Part shown: positions 10,900 to 19,728 of the stretch, piece after piece
Numbering within the stretch: the first letter of the stretch is position 1
How the letters are laid out: each line of letters opens with the position of its first letter
Source: Blastococcus colisei
GTDB taxonomy: Bacteria > Actinomycetota > Actinomycetes > Mycobacteriales > Geodermatophilaceae
Direction of reading: 5' to 3'
Assembly (NCBI RefSeq): GCF_006717095.1
Contig: NZ_VFQE01000001.1
Coordinates: 3,286,001 to 3,350,000 of the forward strand
DNA length: 64,000 nucleotides
Translations under genes and position numbers: made by a program
The notes under the pieces: generated by a model
What the model was told of the DNA's origin: nothing
The model's input: only the letters and a program-made list of their open reading frames with translations
The model's database searches: none

Positions 10900-11457
10900 A
10901 TGTCAGTAGGGATGCCCTTCCCCGGGGTGCTGGCGGCCGCGCAGGCGGGCGCCTCCTGGGCGCTGGAGGTGCTCTATCGGGAGCTGGCGCCCTCCGTGAC
11001 CGGCTACCTGCGGCTGCACGGCGCTCTGGAGCCGGATGACCTGGCCAGTGAGACGTTCATCGGGGTCTTCAACGGCCTGTCCTCGTTCGAGGGGGACGAG
11101 GCCGCGCTGCGCGCCTGGGTCTTCACCATCGCGCACCGCCGCCTGATTGACGACTGGCGGCGCAGGAGTCGCCGACCCGAGCTGGTCGACTGCGGTGAGG
11201 AGGTCCTGCGGGGCTCCGTCGGCGGCGACGCCGAGGATGACGCACTCGCGGTGCTGGGCTCAGGCGCCGTCCAAGAGATGTGTGCCGCCCTGCCCGCCGA
11301 TCAGCGCACGGTCCTGCTGCTGCGCATCCTCGCCGACCTGTCCGTCGAGCAGGTCGCCTCCGTGATGGGCCGCTCCGCGGCAGCGGTCAAGGCGCTGCAG
11401 CGGCGAGGACTGGTCACCCTTCGGAGTGAGCTCGTGCAGGAGGTCGCGCCCCTATGA
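10900..11457 (+). CDS. ECF-type RNA polymerase sigma factor
   Basis: This 185-residue protein has the two-domain layout of an extracytoplasmic-function sigma factor. Region 2 is at about 20-90 (ELAPSVTGYLRLHGALEPDD, LRAWVFTIAHRRLIDDWRRR) and region 4 at about 130-180 (LPADQRTVLLLRILADLSVE, then the HTH segment VASVMGRSAAAVKALQRRGL). A GGAGG-like site precedes the ATG. Its stop overlaps the next gene by four bases (ATGA), so that gene is very likely its regulatory partner. The target genes are unknown. It differs clearly from the second, SigC-like sigma factor at 37.2 kb. Confidence 0.88.
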   Translation: MSVGMPFPGVLAAAQAGASWALEVLYRELAPSVTGYLRLHGALEPDDLASETFIGVFNGLSSFEGDEAALRAWVFTIAHRRLIDDWRRRSRRPELVDCGEEVLRGSVGGDAEDDALAVLGSGAVQEMCAALPADQRTVLLLRILADLSVEQVASVMGRSAAAVKALQRRGLVTLRSELVQEVAPL

Positions 11458-12344
11458 GCCGGTCCAGCGATGTCGGGGATGAGATGACCAACGACCAGTT
11501 CGACGAGGCTTTCGAGTGCTTCCTCGTGGGACGACCCGTCCCGGCAGAGGCCGCTCCGCTCGTGGCATTCGCCGAGACGGTCCGGAACAGCTCCGCCCGT
11601 CCCGGGCGGCCCAGCCCGCAGCTGGCCGAGCTGCTGGCGACCGGTCTTCTCACCGATCCCGTCGGCCCGTCGACGGGGACGACCCCCACTGCTCCGGAGT
11701 CCGCGCGCGCCGCGGCCCCCGGGCCATCCACAAGGAGACGCCGCACAATGTTCACCGTCCTCGCCGCCGCCGCGGCCAAGTTCGCCTCTGCCGGAGTCGC
11801 TGCCCAGGCCGCGACCGGCGTGGGACTTGCGCTAGTCAGCGTGACCGGTGCCGGAGCCGCCGGGGTCCTGCCCGCTTCCATCCAGGACGGTGTCGCAGAA
11901 GTGATCGAATCCGTCACCCCCTTCGACCTGCCCGAGGCAGCCGATCGTCCGGTTCTCCCCGAGCAGGCCACCGTGCCTCACCCCGACGAGACAAGGCGCA
12001 CACCCGAGGACCTGCCCGGTCCTGGGGACGTCCCCACCAAGGAGCAGTTCGGTACGTCCGTCAGGGAGGACGCGCAGGACGGCGGTGTCGACGGTGCGCA
12101 GGTCAGCACTGACGCCCGCGAGACCCACCAGCCCGAGCAGCCGGCGACCCCGGGAACCCGGGCCGCCGAGCGTCCGTCCGAACAGCCGGCGACCCCGGAA
12201 ACCCGGGCCGCCGAGCGTCCGGCCCAGCAGTCTGCGGCCCCCCCGGCGCCCGAGACCCCCGGGGCGCCCGAGCCCTCGAGCGGAGGATCCGCGCGGCAGG
12301 GTTCTGCGGACGGTCAGGCGCAGGGCAGCTCCGGCCGGCCCTGA
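11454..12344 (+). CDS. Putative membrane partner of the ECF sigma factor, with Pro/Ala/Glu repeat tail
   Basis: This 296-residue protein is translationally coupled to the ECF sigma gene, the position of an anti-sigma factor. A cytoplasmic-looking N-terminus (1-95, with a helical NDQFDEAFECFLVGRP start) leads to one hydrophobic segment at about 103-135 (AAAAAKFASAGVAAQAATGV). After that comes a long, low-complexity region rich in Pro, Ala, Glu and Thr, with an imperfect tandem repeat of EQPATPxTRAAERP (about 222-255). No zinc-finger motif is present. I recognise no named family; the anti-sigma role is inferred from position and topology only. A terminator follows at 12385-12425. Confidence 0.7.
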   Translation: MSRSSDVGDEMTNDQFDEAFECFLVGRPVPAEAAPLVAFAETVRNSSARPGRPSPQLAELLATGLLTDPVGPSTGTTPTAPESARAAAPGPSTRRRRTMFTVLAAAAAKFASAGVAAQAATGVGLALVSVTGAGAAGVLPASIQDGVAEVIESVTPFDLPEAADRPVLPEQATVPHPDETRRTPEDLPGPGDVPTKEQFGTSVREDAQDGGVDGAQVSTDARETHQPEQPATPGTRAAERPSEQPATPETRAAERPAQQSAAPPAPETPGAPEPSSGGSARQGSADGQAQGSSGRP

Positions 12345-12384
12345 CCCCGACGGCACCAGTTCTGCATACCCGCCATCGAGACCT

Positions 12385-12425
12385 GCGACGTCGTGGGCAT
12401 CCGCGCGATGCCCACGACGTCGCAA
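12385..12425 (+). terminator. Strong terminator-like hairpin after the sigma operon
   Basis: A perfect 17-base inverted repeat (TGCGACGTCGTGGGCAT and its complement) flanks a 7-base loop (12402-12408). No clear T run follows, as is common in high-GC actinobacteria. It lies 40 bases after the stop of the sigma-partner gene. Confidence 0.75.
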
Positions 12426-12457
12426 ACTCAGTGCGCTGACCGCGCCCAGATCCATCC

Positions 12458-12742
12458 TTAGCTCGCGCAGCTGGCGGGACCAGGGCAGATCCTGCTGCTG
12501 TTCGCCGACCGCAACGAGCGGTCGTGCGGTACTCCGTGGGCAACACCGCCCAACCGATGGCGGTGTCCATCTCCACCTACGACACGCTGCCGCCCGCCGA
12601 GCAGCGGGCGCTGCCCCGCAGCGGACAAGGTGGCTGCAGCCCTCGACACGCGGTGCAGGTGCACGGCCAGCGAATGTCGCTGGCCGAGTACATCGAGCGC
12701 CTGGAGCAGCAGCGGAGCGCGGCCCGCCGATCGACTACTAGC
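12458..12742 (+). pseudogene. Degraded remnant of an unrecognised gene
   Basis: Fragments that look like real protein appear in changing plus-strand frames: PGQILLLFADRNERS (about 12470-12515), TYDTLPPAEQRAL (about 12577-12612), DKVAAALDTR (about 12625-12655) and VHGQRMSLAEYIERLEQQRS (about 12658-12720). A plausible ancestral protein would need several frame changes, so the gene is probably broken. It sits where the mobile region appears to begin. The family is not recognised. Confidence 0.3.
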
Positions 12743-13121
12743 TGGCAGGGATGCCGAGAGCGCGGGATATCCGGTTCAGTGCCGTCAGATCGTGCCGGTG
12801 GCCCCGGCCCTGCTCGATGCGCTGGCAAGTCATGATCGGCACACCCGCCAGCTCAGCCAGCTGCTGCAGGGACAGGCCGCGAGCCAAGCGCAGTACCCGC
12901 AGCGGTGGCCGGGCCGGGTCGACGTCGTACAGAACGACCGAGTCAACGCCGAGGGCGGCCGCCAGCCGCGGCACGTACCGCGCTTGCGGTGCGTGCGCGC
13001 CCCGCTCCCAGTCCCGTATACGGTCCGCCGAGCGCACGCCGGCCCGCTGGGCGAGGTCTTCGCGGGTCAACCCGGCGGCGAGCCGAGCCTGCCGCAGCCG
13101 ATCGCCGGAGAAGTGCCCCAC
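12738..13121 (-). CDS. Transcriptional regulator with two XRE-type HTH domains
   Basis: This 127-residue protein consists of two lambda-repressor-like HTH modules in tandem. The first spans about residues 6-62 (LRQARLAAGLTREDLAQRAG, then DRIRDWERGAHAP). The second spans about 72-125 (LRVLRLARGLSLQQLAELAG, then CQRIEQGRG). A single chain with two such domains can bind a two-half-site operator without dimerising. It is the first intact gene of the apparent mobile region, a common place for an element's master repressor. The function is inferred. Confidence 0.8.
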   Translation of the reverse strand: MGHFSGDRLRQARLAAGLTREDLAQRAGVRSADRIRDWERGAHAPQARYVPRLAAALGVDSVVLYDVDPARPPLRVLRLARGLSLQQLAELAGVPIMTCQRIEQGRGHRHDLTALNRISRALGIPAS

Positions 13122-13310
13122 CGGCGCATCCTCGTACCGACCGTGGATTCATCACCACCGGTTCGTCACAGTCCTCGACCTCGCTGACGCTGCGCCTGGT
13201 CGGTCCAGGGCTTCCCGGTGGTGGCACCGCTGCCATGTCCACGGCCGCCCGAGTAGCACCGCTCGAGTCACCTCAGCAGCCCCTGTGTCACTCGGTCGGC
13301 TCCGGCGGCC

Positions 13311-13649
13311 TCAGGAAGTCAGCGTCGCGACCGGCTTCGCGGCAGCGGGCGATGGCCGGTTGGCCGCCTTCGTCAGCCGCCGGACCTCGGCGGTGTCCAG
13401 TTCCAGTAGCGCGGCCGCCCGCTCGGCCGGCACGCCCTCGGCGAGCAACCTGCGCAGCGTCTCGCCGAGCGCCGCCGTCGCCGCCGCCAAGGCCTGCTCG
13501 GCTTCGCTCCGCGCCTCCAGGGCCACGAGCGCCTCGGCCGTCGCCTCCTCGATCCGACGGTCGTGTTCATCGCGGGCGCCGTCCAGCGCCCGTCGTCGTT
13601 CCCGCGCCTTCGTCAGCGCCGCCGCCTGCCGACTCACCGTTCTGGCCAC
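13311..13649 (-). CDS. Small coiled-coil protein with HTH-like end, divergent from the relaxase
   Basis: This 112-residue, highly charged helical protein has a coiled-coil-like middle (about 12-68, DEHDRRIEEATAEALVALEA) and a short helix-turn-helix-like end (LLAEGVPAERAAALLELDTA, then EVRRLTK). It is transcribed away from the relaxase, and the 224 bases between them carry two copies of a GGCGTCACCCCA repeat. Small DNA-binding proteins next to relaxase genes often act as relaxosome accessory factors. That role is inferred; the family is not recognised. Confidence 0.6.
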   Translation of the reverse strand: MARTVSRQAAALTKARERRRALDGARDEHDRRIEEATAEALVALEARSEAEQALAAATAALGETLRRLLAEGVPAERAAALLELDTAEVRRLTKAANRPSPAAAKPVATLTS

Positions 13650-13720
13650 CGCTTCCTCCGCTCGTCCAGCTGACCGACCGCCGGATCGTCACACGGCCTC
13701 ATGACACGGCTCCTGACCCG

Positions 13721-13768
13721 GGCGTCACCCCAGCAGCAGACCAGCACCCCGGAGCCGGCGTCACCCCA
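13721..13768. repeat. Direct repeats GGCGTCACCCCA upstream of the relaxase (oriT or operator candidate)
   Basis: The 12-mer GGCGTCACCCCA occurs at 13721-13732 and again at 13757-13768, 36 bases apart. Its complement contains GGGGTGACGCC, also found upstream of the secretion operon at 36882-36892. Position next to the relaxase makes an origin of transfer or a shared regulator site plausible. Confidence 0.5.
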
Positions 13769-13873
13769 CCCCCTCCGACCTGACACACCTCATGCATCAC
13801 GGCCCGAACCGCCCCTGATCGAGGCGCCGCGGCGCCGGCCCGTGGCAGACGGGCTCGCGACTGTGGGGTCGTG

Positions 13874-16800
13874 ATGACGCTGCACAAGCTCACCGCGGGG
13901 GACGGATACACGTATCTGACCCGCCAGGTGGCTGCGCACGACGCCACCACCCGCGGGTTCGACAACCTGGGCGCCTACTACAGCGAGAAGGGTGAGGCTC
14001 CGGGCGTCTGGATGGGACGCGGGCTTGCCGCCGTGCCCGATTTTCCGGTCGGTGATCGGGTCACCGAGGCGCAGATGGTCGCGCTGTTCGGGGAGGGGCG
14101 GCACCCGAACGCCGACCAGATCGAGCGCGATGCGCAGCTGGCCGGCAAGAACCCGCAGGAGGTCGATCAGGCCAGCCGCCTGGGCGCGCCCTACCGCATT
14201 CACGAGCAGGCGAACATGTTCCACCGCCGCTCGGCAGGGGCGTTCCGCGACCACAACACCGCGCTCGGCCTGCCCGCCGACACCCCCGTGCCGGCCGAGG
14301 AACGAGCCCGCATCCGCACCGAGCTGGCCTCGGCGATGTTCGTCGAGACCTACGGCCGCCCCCCGGCCGACGCCCGCGAGCTGTCCGGTCACCTGGCCCG
14401 CATCTCCCGCCAGGCCACCACCGCGGTCGCCGGGTACGACCTGACGTTCAGCCCTGTCAAGAGTGTGTCCACGCTGTGGGCGATCGCCCCGCAAGAGGTC
14501 GCGGCCGTCATCGAGCAGGCGCACGCCGACGCCGTGGCAGACACCCTGGCCTGGTTGGAGGACCACGCCGCCTACACCCGCACGGGCCGTAACGGAGTGG
14601 CGCAGGTGGAGGTACGCGGGCTGATCGCGGCGGCGTTCACCCACCGCGACTCGCGCGCCGGCGACCCGGATTTGCACACCCACGTGGCCGTCAGCAACAA
14701 GGTGCAGACCCGCGACGGGCGGTGGCTGGCGCTGGACGGTCGACTGCTCTACAAGAACAACGTCACCGCCTCCGAGCGGTACAACACCCGCCTGCAGGCC
14801 CTGCTCACCGAGCGGCTCGGCGTCTGCTTCGCCGGCCGCCCCGGCGCGGATCCGAACAAGCGGCCGGTGCGGGAGATCGTCGGCGTCGACGGCGAGCTGC
14901 CCCGGCTCTGGTCGTCGCGGCGAGCGTCGATCGATACCCGCCGCGCGGCGCTGTCGGCAGAGTTCCAGGCCGACCACGGGCGGCCGCCGACGCCGAAAGA
15001 GGCCGTGTCCCTGGCGCAGCGGGCCAATCTCGAGACCCGGCAGCGCAAGCACCAGCCCCGCTCCTACGCCGAGCAGCGCGCCGCCTGGCGCACCGAGGCG
15101 CTGGCGGTGCTGGGCGGGGAGAGCGGTCTGCGTGACTACCTCCACGAGGCACTCGCCCCCCGCCGCGGACCCCTGGCGAAGCTCCCGACGCGTAGGTGGC
15201 TGGACCAGACCGCCCAGCACGTGCTGTCGGCGGTGCAGAGCTCGCGTGCGACCTGGCAGGTGAACCACGTGCGCGCGGAGGCCGAGCGGCAGGCCCGCGC
15301 CGCCGCGATCCGGCTGACCGACCTCGACGGAGCCATCGACGCCGTCGTGGACAGGGCGCTGTCCCTGTCGACGCCGTTGGGCAGCCGCGAGCCGGTGACC
15401 GAGCCCCCGGCGCTGCGCCGCTCGGACGGCAGCTCCGTCTACACCGTGGCCGGCTCGACGCTGTACACCTCGACCGCGATCCTCGCCGCCGAGCGGGCCA
15501 TCCTCGCCGCGGCCGGACGCCGCGACGGACGCGTGGTGCCGGCCGCGGCTGTCGACGTCGCGCTGCTGGAGTCCACCGCCAATCGGGTCGAACTCAACCC
15601 CGGCCAGGTGCAGCTCGTCCGCGAGCTGGCAATCTCCGGCGCCCGGGTGCAACTGGCACTGGCCCCGGCAGGCACCGGCAAGACCACCGCCCTTCGCGCG
15701 CTCGCTGCGGCGTGGCGGGCCGACGGCGGGAACGTGGTCGGCCTTGCTCCCTCGGCAGCTGCGGCGGCGGTGTTGGGTGAGGAAGTCGGCACCGACACCG
15801 ACACTCTCGCCAAGCTGATCCACGCACTGGCCACCGGCAGCGCCGTCCCGACCTGGGTCGCCCGCATCGGCCCGGACAGCCTCGTGGTCATCGACGAAGC
15901 GGGCATGGCCAGCACTTCCGACCTGGCCCGGGCGATCGCGTTCGTCACCGAGGCCGGCGGGTCGGTCCGGCTGATCGGCGACGACCAGCAGCTGGCCGCG
16001 ATCGGCGCCGGCGGAGTGCTGCGCGACATCGTCGCCACCCACGGTGCGGTCACCCTCTCGCAGGTACTGCGCTTCACCGACCCTGACACCGGCGCCCCCG
16101 ACCACGCCGAAGGCGCCGCGTCCCTGGCGCTGCGCGACGGCGACCCGGCCGCCCTTGCCTACTACATCGATCACGGACGGGTGCACGTCGGCGATCTGGC
16201 CACGGTCACCGGTGACGCCTACACCGCCTGGTCGACCGACCGGGCCGCCGGGCGCGACGCCATCATGCTGGCGCCCACCCGCGAGCTGGTCGCCGAATTG
16301 AACACTCGCGCCCGCCGCGACCGCCTCGCCCAGCAGAACGACCCGGTCGGGCCTCAGGTCACCCTCGCCGATTCCTCGCAGGCCTCCGCCGGGGATGCGG
16401 TCATCACCCGCCGCAACGAGCGCACCCTTGCCATCAGCGCGACCGACTGGGTCAAGAACGGCGACCGGTTCACGGTCACCGCCGTCCGCGATACCGGCGC
16501 CCTCGACGTCGTCCACCAGCGCACCGGACGGCGCCTGACCCTGCCTGCCGATTACGTCACTGACCACGTCAGCCTCGGCTACGCCACCACCGTCCACGGG
16601 GCACAAGGCCTCACCGCCGACACCTGCTACACCGTCGCCACCGGCGAGGAGTCCCGCCAGCTGCTCTACGTCGCCCTGACCCGCGGCAGGCACGCCAACC
16701 ACGTCTTCCTCACCACCGCCGGCGACGGCGACCCGCACAGCGTGATCACCCGCGACGCGCTGCTGCCGCCTACCGCCGTCGACGTCTTGACTCGTGTGCT

Positions 16801-19477
16801 CGCTCGCGACGGCGCCCCGACCTCGGCCACCAGCCAGGCCCGCGCGCTGGCCGATCCCGCCGCTCTGCTCTCTCACGCCGCAGATCGGTATTACGACGCG
16901 CTCAATGCCGCCGCGGAGGACCGCCTCGGGCTGGAGGCGCTCGAGGCCATCGACGCTGCCGCCGACGCCGCGATGCCGGGCCTGACCACGCAGGCTGCCT
17001 ATCCCGTCCTGCGCGCGCACCTGGCGCTGTGTGCGGTCTCCGGCCGTGATCCCTCCGAAGTGCTCGGGCAGGCCCTGGCCTCGGGTCGAAGTGTGGACGA
17101 CGCCCGCGATGTGGCCGCGGTCCTGGACTGGCGTATCGACCCCACCGGGCGACACTCGGCTGGGACCGGCCCCCTGCCGTGGCTGCCCGCCCTTCCGAAG
17201 ACGCTCGGTGACGACCTCGAGTGGGGCCCCTACCTCGCCAACTCCGCCGACCAGGTCACCTCACCGGCCGGCGACGTCGCCGCCCGTGCGCGCACCTGGA
17301 CCCCGAACAGCGCCCCTACGTGGGCGCTTCCGCTCATCGACCGCGATTCCCAGCTGGTCGCCGACCTCGCCGTCTGGCGCACCGCCCACGGCGTTGACGA
17401 CACCGACCGGCGTCCCACCGGTCCGGCGCTGCCACGCACCGCCGACGCCCGAACCCAGCGGGCGCTCGACGACCGCGTCACGCGGCTGCTCGGCGATGGG
17501 CGCACGCTCACCGCACGATGGGCGCCGCTCGTCGACAGCATCGACCCACGCATCGCTGGCGACCCCTACTGGCCGATCCTGGCCGAACGGCTCGCCGTCG
17601 CCGACCGGGCCGGCATCGACATCACCGCGATTACCCACGCCGTGGCCGCCGAACGTCCCCTACCGGACGAGCAGCCCGCCGCCGCGCTGTGGTGGCGACT
17701 GTGTCGGCACCTCTCCCCCGCCGCGATGACCGCCAACGGTGGCTCCGTCTCCGAGACGCTGCGCCCGGAATGGACTCCAGTCCTGGCCGACGTCGTCGGC
17801 CCGGTAGCCGCCGAGCGGGTGGTCGCCGACCCTGCCTGGCCCGCGCTGGTTGCCGCCGTCACCGCCGCTCGCGGCGCCGGCTGGCAGCCCGACCAGGTGC
17901 TGTCCACGGCCCATGACCTGCTGCGCGCTGGTCATCCCGACGACGATCAACTGCGCCCGGACGAGCTGGCCACCGCCCTGGTGTGGCGGATCCGCGTGCT
18001 CACCGATCCGGCGTCTGCCGCAGGCACCCACGCACCGATGTCGCCGTCCGACCTCGATCTGCTGCCTACAGCCAACGGAGTTGCCGACGACGACTGGCTG
18101 GCCGGTCTTGTTGAACCCGACGACGCCGAAGTGCTCCATGGACAGCTGGACGGCGACGACCCGGCAGCTGCCGAGCACCCCGTCACGGGACTCGATAGCC
18201 GAGCCACCGACGCTCGCCGTCGAGCCGCAGCCGACCGGCCCGACGAGGGAGTTCGCGTTGACCGGCACCGCCTCCTGGAACTCAACCAGCAGGCCGCCGA
18301 CTTCTTCACCGCTCACTTCCGCGACTCCTGGGCACCGGCCTACCTCACCGACCGGCTCGGCACCGACCTTGCCGACGACGAGCGGTTCACCCTGGGCTAC
18401 GCACCCGTGGGCTGGACCGCGCTGACCAGTCACCTGCGCCACCTCGGCGCCACCGACGCCGAGATCGTCGCCGCCGGCCTCGGCAGCTACGCCTCCACCG
18501 GCCGGGTCATCGACCGCTTCCGCAACCGGCTTGTCTTCGCCATCCGCGACGGCGAAGAGATCCACGGCTGGATCGGCCGCCGAAACCCCGACCACGAGCA
18601 GGACGGGAACAACGCCGTCCCCAAGTACCTCAACACCGCGGTGACCGAGCTGTTCGCCAAGGGTCACGAGCTGTACGGCCTTAGCGAAGGAGCCGCTGCA
18701 CTGGCCGCCGGCGCCGTCCCGGTCATCGTCGAAGGCCCCCTCGACGCGCTGGCAGTCACCCTCGCCGGCGACGGCGACTACGTCGGCATCGCCCCACTGG
18801 GCACTGCCTTCACCGACGCGCAGACCGAGGCGCTACGCCCATTCCTCGGCGATGGAAAGCGCGGGATCATCGTCGCCACCGACGCCGACCGTGCCGGACA
18901 GCAGGCCGCCCAGCGCATCTTCTGGCAACTCACCGCCCGTGGCGACGATCCCCGCCACCTCGCCATCCCGACCGGCAAGGACCCCGCCGAACTGCTGCAG
19001 ACGGCCGGCGCCACCGCTCTGCGTCAGGCCCTCGCGGCCTCTCCCAGCCTGGCCAGCGCGCTCATCGATGCCCGCGTCGCCGTCTACGCCGACCGGCTGG
19101 ACACCGTCGAAGGCCGGGTGTACGCCGCCCGCCGCGCCGCGGAGGTCATCGCCGCTGTCCCGTCAACGAGTTGGCCGGCGCACCTCACCCACGTCGTGGC
19201 CCGCACCGGTATCGCGCCCGACATCGCGCTGTCGGAAGTCCTCGACGCCGCTCGGACTCGGACAGAAGATGATCGGGTGCCGGCACGGACAGCGTCGCCC
19301 GGCCGGCTGCTCGAGCCGGCCACTGATCCGGCATTGGAGCCCCGCGTCCCCGTGATGTCCGCAGCGGAGACAGGGTCGAAAACTCTGGCCGACAGCGTGC
19401 AGGCGGCGCAGCGGGTTGCATCCGGGCGGCCACCTTTTCGCCCCCCAACTCGGCCGAGGCCACGCCAACGGTTCTGA
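13874..19477 (+). CDS. MobF relaxase-helicase fused to a DnaG-like primase (TrwC/TraI family)
   Basis: This 1867-residue conjugative relaxase has paired N-terminal tyrosines (YTYL, near residue 13) for nicking. The three-histidine metal site lies in AFTHRDSRAGDPDLHTHVAV (about 255-272). The helicase part has Walker A APAGTGKTTALRAL (about 598), Walker B VVIDEAGMAS (about 670) and late motifs YATTVHGAQGLT and LLYVALTRGRHAN. Unlike classical TrwC, the C-terminus (about 1465-1800) adds a DnaG catalytic core: a YLTDRLGTDLADDERFTLGY stretch and a Toprim domain with VIVEGPLDALA and ATDADRAGQQA. No zinc-binding CHC2 module is seen. The chain should nick, unwind and possibly prime the transferred strand. 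The ATG at 13874 is preferred over the adjacent GTG at 13871 by similarity to family starts (MTLHKL). Confidence 0.92.
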   Translation: MTLHKLTAGDGYTYLTRQVAAHDATTRGFDNLGAYYSEKGEAPGVWMGRGLAAVPDFPVGDRVTEAQMVALFGEGRHPNADQIERDAQLAGKNPQEVDQASRLGAPYRIHEQANMFHRRSAGAFRDHNTALGLPADTPVPAEERARIRTELASAMFVETYGRPPADARELSGHLARISRQATTAVAGYDLTFSPVKSVSTLWAIAPQEVAAVIEQAHADAVADTLAWLEDHAAYTRTGRNGVAQVEVRGLIAAAFTHRDSRAGDPDLHTHVAVSNKVQTRDGRWLALDGRLLYKNNVTASERYNTRLQALLTERLGVCFAGRPGADPNKRPVREIVGVDGELPRLWSSRRASIDTRRAALSAEFQADHGRPPTPKEAVSLAQRANLETRQRKHQPRSYAEQRAAWRTEALAVLGGESGLRDYLHEALAPRRGPLAKLPTRRWLDQTAQHVLSAVQSSRATWQVNHVRAEAERQARAAAIRLTDLDGAIDAVVDRALSLSTPLGSREPVTEPPALRRSDGSSVYTVAGSTLYTSTAILAAERAILAAAGRRDGRVVPAAAVDVALLESTANRVELNPGQVQLVRELAISGARVQLALAPAGTGKTTALRALAAAWRADGGNVVGLAPSAAAAAVLGEEVGTDTDTLAKLIHALATGSAVPTWVARIGPDSLVVIDEAGMASTSDLARAIAFVTEAGGSVRLIGDDQQLAAIGAGGVLRDIVATHGAVTLSQVLRFTDPDTGAPDHAEGAASLALRDGDPAALAYYIDHGRVHVGDLATVTGDAYTAWSTDRAAGRDAIMLAPTRELVAELNTRARRDRLAQQNDPVGPQVTLADSSQASAGDAVITRRNERTLAISATDWVKNGDRFTVTAVRDTGALDVVHQRTGRRLTLPADYVTDHVSLGYATTVHGAQGLTADTCYTVATGEESRQLLYVALTRGRHANHVFLTTAGDGDPHSVITRDALLPPTAVDVLTRVLARDGAPTSATSQARALADPAALLSHAADRYYDALNAAAEDRLGLEALEAIDAAADAAMPGLTTQAAYPVLRAHLALCAVSGRDPSEVLGQALASGRSVDDARDVAAVLDWRIDPTGRHSAGTGPLPWLPALPKTLGDDLEWGPYLANSADQVTSPAGDVAARARTWTPNSAPTWALPLIDRDSQLVADLAVWRTAHGVDDTDRRPTGPALPRTADARTQRALDDRVTRLLGDGRTLTARWAPLVDSIDPRIAGDPYWPILAERLAVADRAGIDITAITHAVAAERPLPDEQPAAALWWRLCRHLSPAAMTANGGSVSETLRPEWTPVLADVVGPVAAERVVADPAWPALVAAVTAARGAGWQPDQVLSTAHDLLRAGHPDDDQLRPDELATALVWRIRVLTDPASAAGTHAPMSPSDLDLLPTANGVADDDWLAGLVEPDDAEVLHGQLDGDDPAAAEHPVTGLDSRATDARRRAAADRPDEGVRVDRHRLLELNQQAADFFTAHFRDSWAPAYLTDRLGTDLADDERFTLGYAPVGWTALTSHLRHLGATDAEIVAAGLGSYASTGRVIDRFRNRLVFAIRDGEEIHGWIGRRNPDHEQDGNNAVPKYLNTAVTELFAKGHELYGLSEGAAALAAGAVPVIVEGPLDALAVTLAGDGDYVGIAPLGTAFTDAQTEALRPFLGDGKRGIIVATDADRAGQQAAQRIFWQLTARGDDPRHLAIPTGKDPAELLQTAGATALRQALAASPSLASALIDARVAVYADRLDTVEGRVYAARRAAEVIAAVPSTSWPAHLTHVVARTGIAPDIALSEVLDAARTRTEDDRVPARTASPGRLLEPATDPALEPRVPVMSAAETGSKTLADSVQAAQRVASGRPPFRPPTRPRPRQRF

Positions 19478-19728
19478 CGTCTGAGGATTTGGCTCGCAGC
19501 GCTCCTACCCCGATTAGGCAGCCTGCCCCCCTGAGGGCGGCTTCAGGGCAATGTGGCGAGCGCGCGGAGGCGTGGCCAGGAGAGAGCCGCTGCGCCGTCA
19601 GTGATGGGGGTATCAGCGCCGAGCGCACCCGCTATTACCGCTCGCAGCGGTGCCCGGACTTTGAACAACCGACGCTGCCGGCCGTGCCCGATCGTCGACC
19701 CCTTGCTTCGCCGGATTTGGGGCTACGC

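Noticed and set aside
13790-17155. 1121-residue minus-strand frame opposite the relaxase
   Set aside because: It mirrors the relaxase codons, is Gly/Arg/Val-rich with no recognisable motifs, and is a usual shadow in DNA of this GC content.
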